A DNA stretch of 64,000 bases. Source: Thuidium tamariscinum (lineage: Eukaryota > Streptophyta > Bryopsida > Hypnales > Thuidiaceae). Positions 26,101-36,450 of the stretch are shown in pieces. Position 1 is the stretch's first letter. Every line of letters starts with the position of its first letter. The notes beneath the pieces were generated by a model. The model did no database searches and was not told where the DNA came from. It saw only the letters and a list, made by a program, of their open reading frames with translations. The stretch lies in the NCBI GenBank assembly GCA_947034885.2, contig OX344756.2:15806098-15870097 (forward strand), written 5' to 3'. The translations under genes and the position numbers were made by a program.

Positions 26101-26574
26101 GTCTTTGTGGTGCACTTCAAGACCCATCCAGTCGTCTAGACGAATATATTGATCATGATCCATCGGGGGATCTCCCGATGGCCTCATTATAGCATCAACT
26201 CTCCATAACAGTGTCCAATCAAGAATATCAGCTAATGTTCTAAAACCTCTTTGGCAGGGGTGAACTCGAAGTTCTTGAGCTTCCAGATTGATTGACTGAG
26301 GGCATAGCAGAACAAATACCCAGGGCTCCATGGGAATCTGAACTCCAAGCCACTCGCCTTGCGGACGGGCATCCACAATAGATCCTTCTCCAACCTCACC
26401 GTATCCCGGTACAAGCAACTTCACTACATCACCGTTCTTGAATGGTGAAGATGTAGCACTCGACTCCTCAGACTCATTCTCTGCAGGTGTTCCACCTGAG
26501 CAAGAGAATAGTGCATCGTCGATGGATTCATAGGACAAGTCCAATTCGTACATCTCACTATCATCGGAAGCCAT
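23136..26574 (-). pseudogene. Decayed RNase H-like (DUF7869-type) transposase gene
   Basis: Two exons, 26574-25264 and 25070-23136, join in phase 0 across a GT-AG intron and would encode about 1080 residues. The acidic N-terminus is followed by a Cys-rich segment (CCNNRCCQMFDH), an ICS/AWYIIHG-type region, a second Cys cluster (FAKCTTCDQL), then the probable catalytic core: HDKMDTSKT, LDNSAKDNKNQ and GHTHKDIDAYF. The acidic residues of these motifs match an RNase H-like nuclease. The order and motifs match DUF7869 proteins as I know them; this needs a profile search. The frame is interrupted by TGA at 26071-26073 and TAG at 24798-24800, 24402-24404 and 23781-23783, with no frameshift. The intron holds two copies of the palindrome and the first exon one (26162-26179). 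No terminal repeats of a complete element were identified. Confidence 0.75.
25184..25201. repeat. Palindrome ATCCGGAGATCTCCGGAT inside intron
   Basis: Perfect 18-bp self-complementary copy within the intron (25071-25263) of the transposase-like gene. A degenerate second copy lies about 30 bases away at 25155-25174. Confidence 0.9.
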
Positions 26575-27007
26575 ACCAGAAAGTTCCTCGTATGAGTAGT
26601 GGATCTGAAAACATCATCAAGGCACAAATGGATTAGAAAGACTATGGGATGTTTATTATTGACATTGCCTATGTATATAGAATGTTCACATTTGGAAATA
26701 TGTAGCCTATGCATTCAACAGAATTGATTGCATATACAATTGGCAAAAATCAAATCCTACTTCCAATCCCTCCCTGAATACAATGGCTCAGTCCATGCGT
26801 ACAACAGAATATGAACAAACATGCATTGTTATATGAAGGGCACTGGAAACATCCAAAGACTACTAGGACTTGGCTATATTAAGAAATATCTCAATAATAC
26901 AGCAAAGTATTCGTCAAATCAATTATCCCGAGATCTCCTCATGGAACCATTGCGAGATTTTGTAAGTCACCATTACGAAGATCTATAGATAGAAACAATA
27001 TAAGAGT
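26575..27007. other. Upstream flank of the transposase gene
   Basis: Non-coding sequence between the minus-strand gene start and the 48-bp minisatellite. Decayed palindrome-like pieces (CCCGAGATCTCCTCATGG near 26927) appear toward its end. No promoter element can be defined. Confidence 0.4.
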
Positions 27008-27478
27008 TTCTGAGTCATCTAACGGGAGATCTCCGGATGGAAATAAAACGAGAGTTTCTGAATCATCCATCGGGAGATCTCCGGATAGATATACTGCGAT
27101 AGATTCTGAATCATCCATTGGGAGATCTCCGGATGGAATATTGCGAGAGTTTCTGAATCATCCATCGGGAGATCTCCGGATGGAATAGTGCGAGAGTTTC
27201 TGAATCATCCATCGGGAGATCTCCGGATGGAAATAGTGTGAGGGTTTCTGAATCATCCATCGGGAGATCTCCGGATGGAAATAGTGCGAGGGTTTCTGAA
27301 TCATCCATCGGGAGATCTCCGGATGGAAATAGTGCGAGAGTTCCTGAATCTCCCATCGGGAGATCTCTGGATGGAATACTGCGAGAGTTTCTGAATCATC
27401 TATCGGGAGATCTCCAAATGGAATAGTGCGAGAGTTTCTGAGTCATCCATTGGGGGATCTCCGGATGGACCCAATACA
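27008..27478 (+). repeat. 47-48 bp minisatellite centred on the palindrome
   Basis: Ten units at a regular 47- or 48-base spacing. Their GGGAGATCTCC cores begin at about 27024, 27072, 27120, 27167, 27214, 27262, 27310, 27358, 27405 and 27452. Each unit has CATCGGGAGATCTCCGGATG followed by a linker such as GAATAGTGCGAGAGTTTCTG. Units differ at only a few positions. Open frames on both strands (27111-27356, 27238-27426) are by-products of the repeat. Confidence 0.92.
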
Positions 27479-28009
27479 TTCGCACGTGCTATAGTATGGT
27501 ACTACATCTCCGTATTCTATATGTATACACGTACTACTCTGATATATTCTTAAATGAAAGCGAGGCCCTCAATTACTGGTAATACAGATTCTCATACGAT
27601 ATGTACTCGTAAGCCAAAGGTAGACGGCCAACCATCATTGACACATCCATACTATCATCTTGTATGATAATCTAAAGGTGATTACAATTTCTGGGTACAG
27701 TTTTCCAAATACATGCCGGCAATTCACTTTGAATTTGATAGTTCTCTTTAGTTGTGTTTTATGTGCTATATGACAAGATGAACTCAAGGTAGATGCTCAT
27801 GGTGAATAACACTGTTCAGAAAGCAGGTAATGGTTATGCATGAATCAAGGGTCAGAAATCCACTGTTCAACATAAGTCACGATCCCAACTGTTGAAGCAT
27901 TGCATTGACGTCTTCATACCCTACTCGTTTCTATTGATCATTGACATGCAGCAACACCAACTACACTAAAGAAACCTGAAGATTATGAACTCTTGGGTGA
28001 TTGCAAGAA
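27479..28009. other. Intergenic, nothing recognisable
   Basis: About 530 bases with no coding signal, RNA gene or repeat that I can support. Confidence 0.5.
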
Positions 28010-28740
28010 AGGCCTCCCATTTTTTGTCTCGTTTTGAATAGTACTCACAATTTTTTCAGGAGTACTATTTAATTAGAAAAACAATTTTTAAAAATTGTGA
28101 AAAATAATTTTCATGAATATACCTTTAAGAAGAAGGTACCCTAAGAAGGAAAAGTTCAAGAAAATTCTCTAACTAGGAGAACTAGAAAAGTGCAAAATCT
28201 CATGAAAATGAGTACTTTCACATTTTAATTTGTAAAAAATAGGAAAAGCAATTTTAAAAAAAACTAAAAATTGGCAATTTGGGAAGGATTGATGATGATG
28301 AGATTTCACCAAAAGAATTATTTTGAAACCATTTTTGATGTTCAGAATTGTATGCGCAAGGGGCCCCTGTTTGCATCAATGTAGAGGACATAAAATAATG
28401 TTTTTTAAAAAAAAAAATTCGTCAACTTATAAATCTTTAGTGTATAAATATACCATACAAATCTCAAGTCTATATCATTAATTTGGGATACTCCACAGTA
28501 CTAAAAAACCCTAAATTGCAAAGTGTGACAAATTAGGTAAATTAAAATTTAATTAGAAAATGTTTTTTGGAAATTTATGAAAAATAAGGAATTTCTTTAT
28601 TATCAAGTTGGCCATCTTCAATAAAAATTTCAAGTACATTGGATTAATACCCCAAAAGTTATAACCAATGGCACAAATGTCACTTCCATTGTGATGCCAA
28701 AAAGGACAGCCCTTTCTTGCAATCACCCTCTTAAGCAATG
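28010..28740 (+). repeat. Dispersed AT-rich repeat, copy 3
   Basis: Third diverged copy of the block series seen at 230-1030 and 4050-4620, with ATTCTCTAACTAGGAGAACT at about 28164 and a closing CTTGCAATCACC near 28716. Non-coding. Confidence 0.45.
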
Positions 28741-29660
28741 AGAATTGAAGAAATCATACCTTGCAATAGTGAATCGACAAGAGAGGGTCATGTGACCCTA
28801 CTTCCAAGTGCTTGACATGCTGCAATGCACAAGCTCCAAACTCCTCAATCTCAACGAGCACGTTCACAACTTCACATGTGCAAAAGAACAAGCTCTAGCT
28901 AGCTTGGGGGCATGACACCAGTTCGTTAGGATTCAAGATCCGTCCTTCCCGCCTCAAACTTGTACAAAAGATGCGAATCTTGCACGTTCAAAATTGTTGA
29001 TTGGCTTCCTCAAGTTCTCCTTGCATTGACCGAGGGGAGGATCTCTCCCGATGCGGTCTCCTAATGCAATGTTGACTGCTTTCTTGGAGTTTGCGCAACA
29101 CTACTATCGAGGAGCATCTCCAAATATGAACTCCTCACGGTAATTACTCACTGCATTCTTCATGCTCACATTAATCTAACGCAAAGTCACATACTTATGC
29201 GTGTGGTCTTCTATTCTAAATGTTGACTTTACTCTCGAAATTTGCGCAACTTTAAGACCTTGGAGAAGATGCATGTGGCCTTCTATTTTGAATCGCTAGT
29301 AGATTCTTTAAATTTGTAGCATTGAAGACTTAAGAGATTATTGTAGCAATTTCTCCGTAGATTATACTCATCACATTGAGCACTTCCGTGTCTTTAACTT
29401 CATCAATAATAACCACTATTTCTGTTGAGTTTCATAATCATATATGCTCATCTATGTCATTAAGGTTAAAGGAAAATACATTTCGTTTAGAAACAATATT
29501 TTCCACAATATTTAATGACTATATGTAGTTAAGTGAATGTCTTTATGAACACTGTTGAATCCACTATCTACATTTTTGTATAGAGAGAACAAATGCAAAG
29601 TATACATTATATTATAGTAAATGATTAAAAGGAAATTTATTAAGTCATAATGGATTCACC
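28741..29660. other. Intergenic region
   Basis: No gene supported. One degenerate palindrome (GGGGAGGATCTCTCCCGATG) is visible at about 29034-29053. Confidence 0.45.
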
Positions 29661-29929
29661 ATGTTAAGGTGTAGATTTTATAGGAATCAAACTAAGACTT
29701 CCTTCATTCCAGCTTCAATTAAGAAGATGACAATGTATGCCCTAGGGTTTACAGAAGTTAGAGTTTGGAAACTAGGGTTCCAATCTTTAAAAAATTCATC
29801 CAAAATAATTACACTTACAGTTCAGGATTTAAGAGTTCATGGCGACTTTCTTTAAGGTCCTTCAATTCTAGGACCACTCTAGGCGGCTTGAAGGTTTCAG
29901 AATATACGTTCTACAGTTTTAGGGTCAGG

Positions 29930-30115
29930 CCTCCAGAGTCTAAATCTTACGGTTTAGGGTCCACGGGCTTAGGGCTTAGGGTTTAGGGTCCACGGTCTTA
30001 GGTTATAGAGTACACGGTCTTAGGTTATAGAATCCACGGTCTTAGGTTATAGAATCCACAGTCTTAGGTTATAGGGTCCACGGTCTTAGACCATAGGGTC
30101 TAGGGTTCAAGATTT
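29930..30115 (+). repeat. Telomere-like degenerate minisatellite
   Basis: Runs of TTTAGGG- and TTAGGG-like units (GGCTTAGGGTTTAGGGTCCA) pass into a 22-base repeat, GTCCACGGTCTTAGGTTATA, present in about six slightly different copies. Scattered CTAGGGTT and TAGGGTC words continue on both sides from about 29740 to 30500. This looks like an old interstitial array related to the plant telomere motif TTTAGGG. Confidence 0.65.
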
Positions 30116-31018
30116 AGGTTCTAGGGATCAAGGTTTACTAGGGTCTACTATCTCATATTAATTATTCTAAGTGTTAGGGTTGACGAATAATTGATCATAG
30201 GTATAAAGTTATGTGCTTTGGGGTGTACGCTTTGATGTTCTTGGAGTTCACGGTCTAGACAGTACTAGCTACGGTTTAATTTAAATGTAGCTTTTATAAA
30301 GTAGGGTTCTTGGTTTCGGGTATGGGATTGAATGAATTATAAGTAAAGGATTTTAGGGGTTTCCAAATCATGATATTTCAAACTAGGGTGCCTCATTATT
30401 GAATATTAGAATTCGGGTTGAATGTACTAGATTTTATAGTCTTAGGAGATAAGGTGTTTTGGTCAAAGACTCTAGGGTCTTAATTTTAATGGTTCAATTT
30501 TTTAAAATTTATAAGAACATGGGTTCAGTATTTCAACAATATCGTTACTCAATTAGTGTTTAAGATTAAATTCAGCTTCCTCTTTCGGTATTTTTAGACA
30601 ACTTTGGATTCCGTACTCAGTATTAGTTTCATTTCATAATTAAAATGAAAACGTAATTAAAATTCAATGGAGTAAATATCCTTCGTATTATAATTTACAA
30701 GTTAAATAAAATAATTCATTTTTGGAAAAATAGATGATTATAAAGTGGTTTCAATCTTATTGAGTCAATAGTTAGATATTATTTAGTAAAACAATAATTA
30801 GAGTAACTATATAATCTTCATATTCATCAAATAATTATACGGGGTAATATATGACCTTTCAATTCTAGTTAATTTTGTACAATCTCTTATGTAATTGTAA
30901 ATTAATTATAAAATACTCTTTACATCTTTATATAATCATTTACACTATCAATACAGGTTTCTTATACTAAATGCAAGATTTACATTATAGATTTAGACAT
31001 TCATTTGTTATATTGAAT
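30116..31018. other. AT-rich flank of telomere-like block
   Basis: No coding region. The TAGGGT-rich words fade out by about 30500 and the remainder is AT-rich sequence without visible structure. Confidence 0.45.
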
Positions 31019-31795
31019 GCGGAAAAGTTGCAATGCCATAGAACATTCATAATGCATGACAAATTTCAACTTCTAACTAAGTTGAAATTGTCTATTTTGT
31101 ATTTGGTTTGCAACAAAAGGGTACCCTGCCATTTTTTCCACAAATTGCCAAATGCCACAAACAATTGGAAATCAACGTCAAAAGGGGACAAAAAAAATGG
31201 GGAGAAGTTGAAATGCCATAGAACATTCATAATGCATGACAAATTTCAACTTCTAAGTTGAAATTGTCTATTTTGTATTTGGTTTGCAACAAAAGGGTAC
31301 CCTGCCATTTTTTCCACAAATTGCCAAATGCCACAAACAATTGGAAATCAACGTCAAAAGGGGACAAAAAAAATGGGGAGAAGTTGAAATGCCATAGAAC
31401 ATTCATAATGCATGACAAATTTCAACTTCTAAGTTGAAATTGTCTATTTTGTATTTGGTTTGCAACAAAAGGGTACCCTGCCATTTTTTCCACAAATTGC
31501 CAAATGCCACAAACAATTGGAAATCAACGTCAAAAGGGGACAAAAAAAATGGGGAGAAGTTGCAATGCCATAGAACATTCATAATGCATGACAAATTTCA
31601 ACTTCTAAGTTGAAATTGTCTATTTTGTATTTGGTTTGCAACAAAAGGGTACCCTGCCATTTTTTCCACAAATTGCCAAATGCCACAAACAATTGGAAAT
31701 CAACGTCAAAAGGGGACAAAAAAATGGGGAGAGGTTGCAATGCCATAAGATATTCATAATTCATGACAAATTTCAACTTCTAAGTTGAAAGTGGT
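31019..31795 (+). repeat. 176-bp tandem satellite, about 4.4 copies
   Basis: A unit starting at AGTTGCAATGCCATAGAACA recurs with starts at about 31027, 31207, 31383, 31559 and 31734, giving spacings of 180, 176, 176 and 175 bases. Copies are almost identical; the first has a 4-base insertion (ACTA) and the last is truncated after about 60 bases. Each unit contains a short inverted repeat AACTTCTAAGTTGAAATT. Minus-strand open frames of about 63 codons repeat with the unit and are not regarded as genes. Confidence 0.92.
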
Positions 31796-33415
31796 GCAAC
31801 TTCTATAGAAATGTAAAAAGAAATTTAGAGCAGCTTGTTTTGAAGGGTTTTGTGCTGGCAAATTCTTTATATATCAAAGTACATTGCAATTGCATGATAA
31901 GTTTTTTTCCGCATGAATAGAAGTTGTTTTCTTGTGTCTAAGAACTTATTGTATTTGTCTTTCAGGTAATATGGAATGTAGAGTGCTTATTTAATTAGAG
32001 TTTATAATGCCTTTAATTTTACCTTTTTTTGGGAGGATTCATTTTAGTGTCTTCACATTTAATATATAAATTTCTGTGGAACCTCTATATACAATTAGAC
32101 ATCCGTGGTTGAGGATCCTTGTTTATACCATCAAATGAATCTTAAATTATAATATTAAAAAATTTAAGTTGATTTAGTAATGATTATTTTAATGTTTTAA
32201 TATAGAAGGGCAACATTTTAGGCTTCCATAATTGACTCTATGGAAGGTATAATAATTTGAATGCAATGATGTGATTTGAGACATTGGACCAAGCTTTTCT
32301 TTCATATGATTGAATTCCATTGTAAATATATATAGGTAATTATGTTCAATTATCTATAATTATTATAATGTTATTGTTGATTAAAAGGGCTATCACTTTA
32401 ATTTTATTAGTCTTCCGAGGACATTGGTGATAAAATAATTGAACCATATCAAAGTAAACTTATAATCTTTGGTATAATTATAAAATTAATATCGCTTTAC
32501 CACAATAAAAACTTCATATTTGAATTTGAATTTTATAATGGATATGAAGTCCCTTTACATTTAAAAATAGGATGTCCTAAAAAGGGTAGACTGAGAGAGT
32601 TTTACACTAATTTTGTTTGTTTTGAGTGATTCATAAAAAAAATGTGCATGAACAAGAACATATAACACCTATCAAAAAAAGCATTACTCCTAAAGAGAAA
32701 AATAGCATGTGAAATTATTTTCTTGGAATAATTAGGTTTCTTATATGATGAAATTACAGCAACTGTTTCATTTTCTGGGTTTTAGAGTAAGTTGAATACA
32801 TTCTTCATAAATATACAAAATAATACTCTTGATTGCTCCATTTGAGATCTAAGATTTGAATGCAATGATGTGATTTGAAGGGTTTAGGCCCTTGAGTCTA
32901 TTTCATTTTACCATGTCGAAATCGGCAACTTGATGTGGAAAATAATTTGAAAGCATTGGCATATACAAAAGTTGTGTCATGGGTTTTGTGTTAGAAAATT
33001 TGTATTCCTAATCCATATTCAAATTTACAAATGTAAATGAAACGGACAACTTCGGATGAAGAAGTTTCAGTATGAAATTCATTGACAAGTTTCTTTTGAT
33101 TGAAAATACCTTCAATTGTAGAAATATAATGCTTCACCAAAGCTTATTCCATGACGAATTTGGCACTTTCTCACAAACCCCCTAAATTAAAGGATTAGTG
33201 AAGGCTTCAAACAAAAACATATGCATTTACTTTTTGATAATTTCATTTTGGATTACTATTTTCCAATTGTTCCGGCACATTTTTTTTTTGTTTTTCTATG
33301 CTTTTTGGATGCCACATGTAATTATACTTCATGAAGGATATTTTTTAACTAGTAAAAACTAACCTTCTTAAGAAATTAAGCCACTTCTTGGGAATTCATT
33401 TTGTGAAAAAAAAAA
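31796..33415. other. AT-rich intergenic region
   Basis: No gene supported. A 24-base word beginning TTTGAATGCAATGATGTGAT occurs twice, near 32256 and 32855, the only repeated structure noticed. Confidence 0.45.
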
Positions 33416-33419
33416 TAAT

Positions 33420-34165
33420 CACGGTACCCAAGTACTAATGAGTACCGTCACATCATGACCCACCACACTTCTCATCGCATCAAGTGCAATGAATGTTGCG
33501 CCACCGCGTTGATGGAAGCGGCGGGCGCAACATTTCCTGACGCTTCGGTGGGGTCCTCTCCCGTTGGGCCTTCCTCCCGATGCAGTTGGTGAAGGCGCTC
33601 TTCTTTTCCTCGGCTCCTCTTTTTGTGATTACTCCCGCTTGTGTCTGCCTGCCGTGCTCTCGTTGCCTTGTATCCGGTTTTGCACAGAAGTTTGTGCGCT
33701 TCGTCAGTTGGTGCATGTGCATTGATGCGCTTCGGTCCTCCTTTGTTTCTTTTTCAAGTTTCAACTCCGTCGCTACTACGTCGAGTTAGAATTACGTAGT
33801 ACTCAACTACAGTATGTTTGTAGAGCCTTGTGGTGTCGTTGACGCTTGAGTGCGGAATTGGCACTGCTTCCTTGGAGTTTGCGCTTGCCCGTGCAGTCGG
33901 AGCTCCCCAAAGTGAGGTTGGGAGAGGCGAGACGCTGTCGTCGAAGGCTGGTGCAATACTGCAGTGGTGCACGAAGCGCATCTCCGGCACCGAACTGCTT
34001 GCTAGGAAGATTGGGTCCTGGTTCCGCCAAGCCTTCGAAGAGGGTATCATTCTTTTCCATTCAAGGGGTAGAAGTTACAATAGCGGATTGTCTGCGCTTT
34101 TGAAGTTTTTACGGTTATCCGTGGATTTTGTGAGCATGCAGTCTCCTCACCAGTCTTAGGCTAGA
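33420..34165. promoter_or_regulatory. CpG-rich patch, possible promoter or lost exon
   Basis: This stretch is sharply richer in GC and CpG than the sequence on either side and contains several long overlapping open frames on both strands (for example 33830-34159 plus and 33480-33764 minus). None has a domain I recognise, so the openness may be a composition effect. It lies about 0.9 kb upstream of the short ATG exon at 35049 and could be promoter or leader of the plus-strand gene. Weakly supported. Confidence 0.25.
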
Positions 34166-35048
34166 TCATAACTTACTTGAATAGTAAGGGGAATTCAGAT
34201 CGGGGTGGTTCTGTCACACACCCACACCCTTCGGCATTCATTGGTGGGAGAGTTCAAAAGTTCCTTCATTAGAATCCGATTTTGGAATCCTTGCTTCCCA
34301 CCGAGTACAACTTTCTTTCGTCGAGTGTCCATGTTCATTCATCAAAAGTTCTTATGCCCTTGTTCAATGGCAAGAGTAAACAAAAATTTTCCATCTGCAA
34401 TGTGCACGGATTGATTTCACTGTAGTGTACAAGTTTGTAGTTCAGGCTTCTTACAAATACCCTGCGTGAACCTTAAATCTCATAGAACTAGCAACTTCAA
34501 CGAGTAGCCACGACATGAAGTAAGTTGTCGACGGCTCACAGAGTACGTGAATATGCCACTCCAGTGACGCACTAATGCTTCATTCCGGACGGTCATGAAT
34601 TGCAGATAGTAAAGGATCACTAGTTACTTGAACTTGATGCTATTTGAATCATGGAGGGTTCCTTCCATTTCTTGTTTTGGGCTTCACTTGCAGAATGCAT
34701 GGTCGAAAATGACCAGAAGATATTGACCTTAATACAGTATATGATCCTTGAATGTTCACCGTGCTTTTGTAGCACCAGTTCTTTTCAGGAAGGATTTGTA
34801 AAATTGCTGCCAGTGATATGGGCTTAGAAACCTGAGGGCAACTGTTGATTTTAATTGTGGCTGAATAGAATGCCGGTTTAGGGTTGGCATTTTTGTAAAA
34901 TTAAAGTTTTTAGTATCCTTACACCCTCAGTCACAGTACTGTGATGACTTCAACGTCCATGCTCTATGATTGAAGTTGATCTTCCCTTTTTTGTATTGCC
35001 CATTGCACAGAAGTTTGCATTTAGACCACTTGCTTGAATTCACACACA
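34166..35048. other. Intergenic or leader sequence
   Basis: No recognisable coding segment. It could contain leader exons of the plus-strand gene, but no splice signals stand out. Confidence 0.35.
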
Positions 35049-35101
35049 ATGGAGGTGGAGTCTTCACAGCCGGCGGAAGAGCTCCCGATGTGGAACAATC
35101 C
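35049..35101 (+). CDS. Candidate first exon of plus-strand element gene
   Basis: ATG in the context ACACAATGGAGG begins a frame encoding MEVESSQPAEELPMWNN and ends at a consensus donor, CC|GTAAGTACC, in phase 2. It lies upstream of the ParB/HAD gene on the same strand, but joining it directly to the exon at 36510 gives the wrong phase, so another exon would be needed. Its GGAAGAGCTCCCGATG stretch looks like a decayed palindrome copy. Confidence 0.3.
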
Positions 35102-35429
35102 GTAAGTACCTGCTCACTCAGAAGTCTTTTAGCTGTCCATTTGCTTCTCAGCGAATGTTTAAATTCGTTGGCAATTTGGATTTATATGATGACAGTAAGA
35201 CTGACATCACAGTTCTCCAAATTCGTAGAAAGTTTAGGTCAGTGGATGTATGCACCACGGATTGCAGTATGTGCATAATGCAAGTTTAGGATTTACAATA
35301 GACGTTAAATTGTAGCTGAACGCCATAGTAGTACACACCCCAAAATCCTTCTATGGTTACTATAGAAGACCCCAGAAGCGTATTTCCTGAAGCTGAACAA
35401 TTAAAGACTTTTGAATGAAGTTTGTATTA

Positions 35430-36450
35430 CTGCGCATCGGGAGAAATCCGTGCATTATAACCGCGCATCCGGAGTTTTCCATAAAGCAATCTATAACCGT
35501 GGAACTATGTGTGACCGATTACATTGAATTCTTGATTGCTAGAAGAAACCCCTATTATCGCGGAATGAGAGTACCCCCGATGGTCTTCACTCATGAAAAT
35601 GGAGGCCGCTAATCATCTGGAGATATCTTAATAAGCAGGCTAAAGAACTTTGATGACGGAAGCAATCAGTGATGCTTCCAAAAAAAGAATGCCATCGGGA
35701 GATCTCCCGATAGTAGGAAACTACATGATGGTAGTTCGTTCTCAATGACATGAAGCCTAGTAGAAGCCTAATTGCAAAGTATGTTGCGTGATCTATCCGG
35801 AGATTTCCCGATGCTGAATAATCCAAATCCTTTATGACATCGGGAGGTCTCTCGATAAATATGAATCACAATTCTGAGTTTAATACATAGTTCTAAAGTC
35901 AAATAAAGAATTTAGAAAATAGGGTTGAACCTTTTTGAGATCCCGCGGTAGAAAGATATAATGATACACTAAGTGTTGAAAACTTTTTAGATATCCTTGG
36001 GGATAAGTTCATGGACGGATCTGTGTCAAAGCTATTGGGAGATCTCCCGATAGTTGCCTTAGTCATGACAAAATATAACTAGAATACTTTTTAGAAAGTA
36101 AGGCAGGGGCACCATCGGGAGATCTCCCGATACTTGCTTGAGGGATTACAACGGTCTTCATGTGCCTATAACTAAAATGTGGGTGAGGAAATATGGCCTG
36201 GGGGCCATCCGGAGATCTCCTGATAGTTGCTTTAGGCATTGCAGTGGTCTTCATGTGCCTATAACTAGAAGATGGGTGAGGAAATATAGCATGGGGCCAT
36301 CGGGAGATCTCCCGATGGCATGGAGTAGTACAGTCGGCAACTGTTCTGAATGTCGTTACACTTGTTGATGTACGTGAGAAGGACACTCATCTATTGAGTG
36401 CCGCTCAGTATTCATGAATAGCTTAAAGTAATGACATCGTGAGATCTCCG
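35430..36450. repeat. Cluster of about twelve palindrome copies
   Basis: Exact or degenerate copies of ATCGGGAGATCTCCCGAT occur near 35440, 35466, 35617, 35696, 35796, 35840, 36033, 36114, 36205, 36299 and 36435, typically 80-100 bases apart. Around 36100-36320 they form three units of a 93-base tandem repeat with linker words such as CTTCATGTGCCTATAACTA. The copy at 36296-36319 is a perfect 24-bp palindrome. Confidence 0.88.

Noticed and set aside
27111..27426. Open frames on both strands across the 48-bp array
   Set aside because: The palindrome has no stop in any frame and the unit length is a multiple of three, so openness is expected without coding.
27008..27478. CRISPR-like regular repeat array
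   Set aside because: The whole unit including the linker is repeated, there are no unique spacers, and the setting is a eukaryotic nuclear genome.
31227..31776. Three 63-65 codon minus-strand frames repeated every 176 bases
   Set aside because: They simply follow the satellite unit, with no ribosomal or splice context.
33480..34159. Protein-coding genes in the CpG-rich patch
   Set aside because: Several frames on both strands are open at once, as GC-rich DNA allows, and none shows a family signature.
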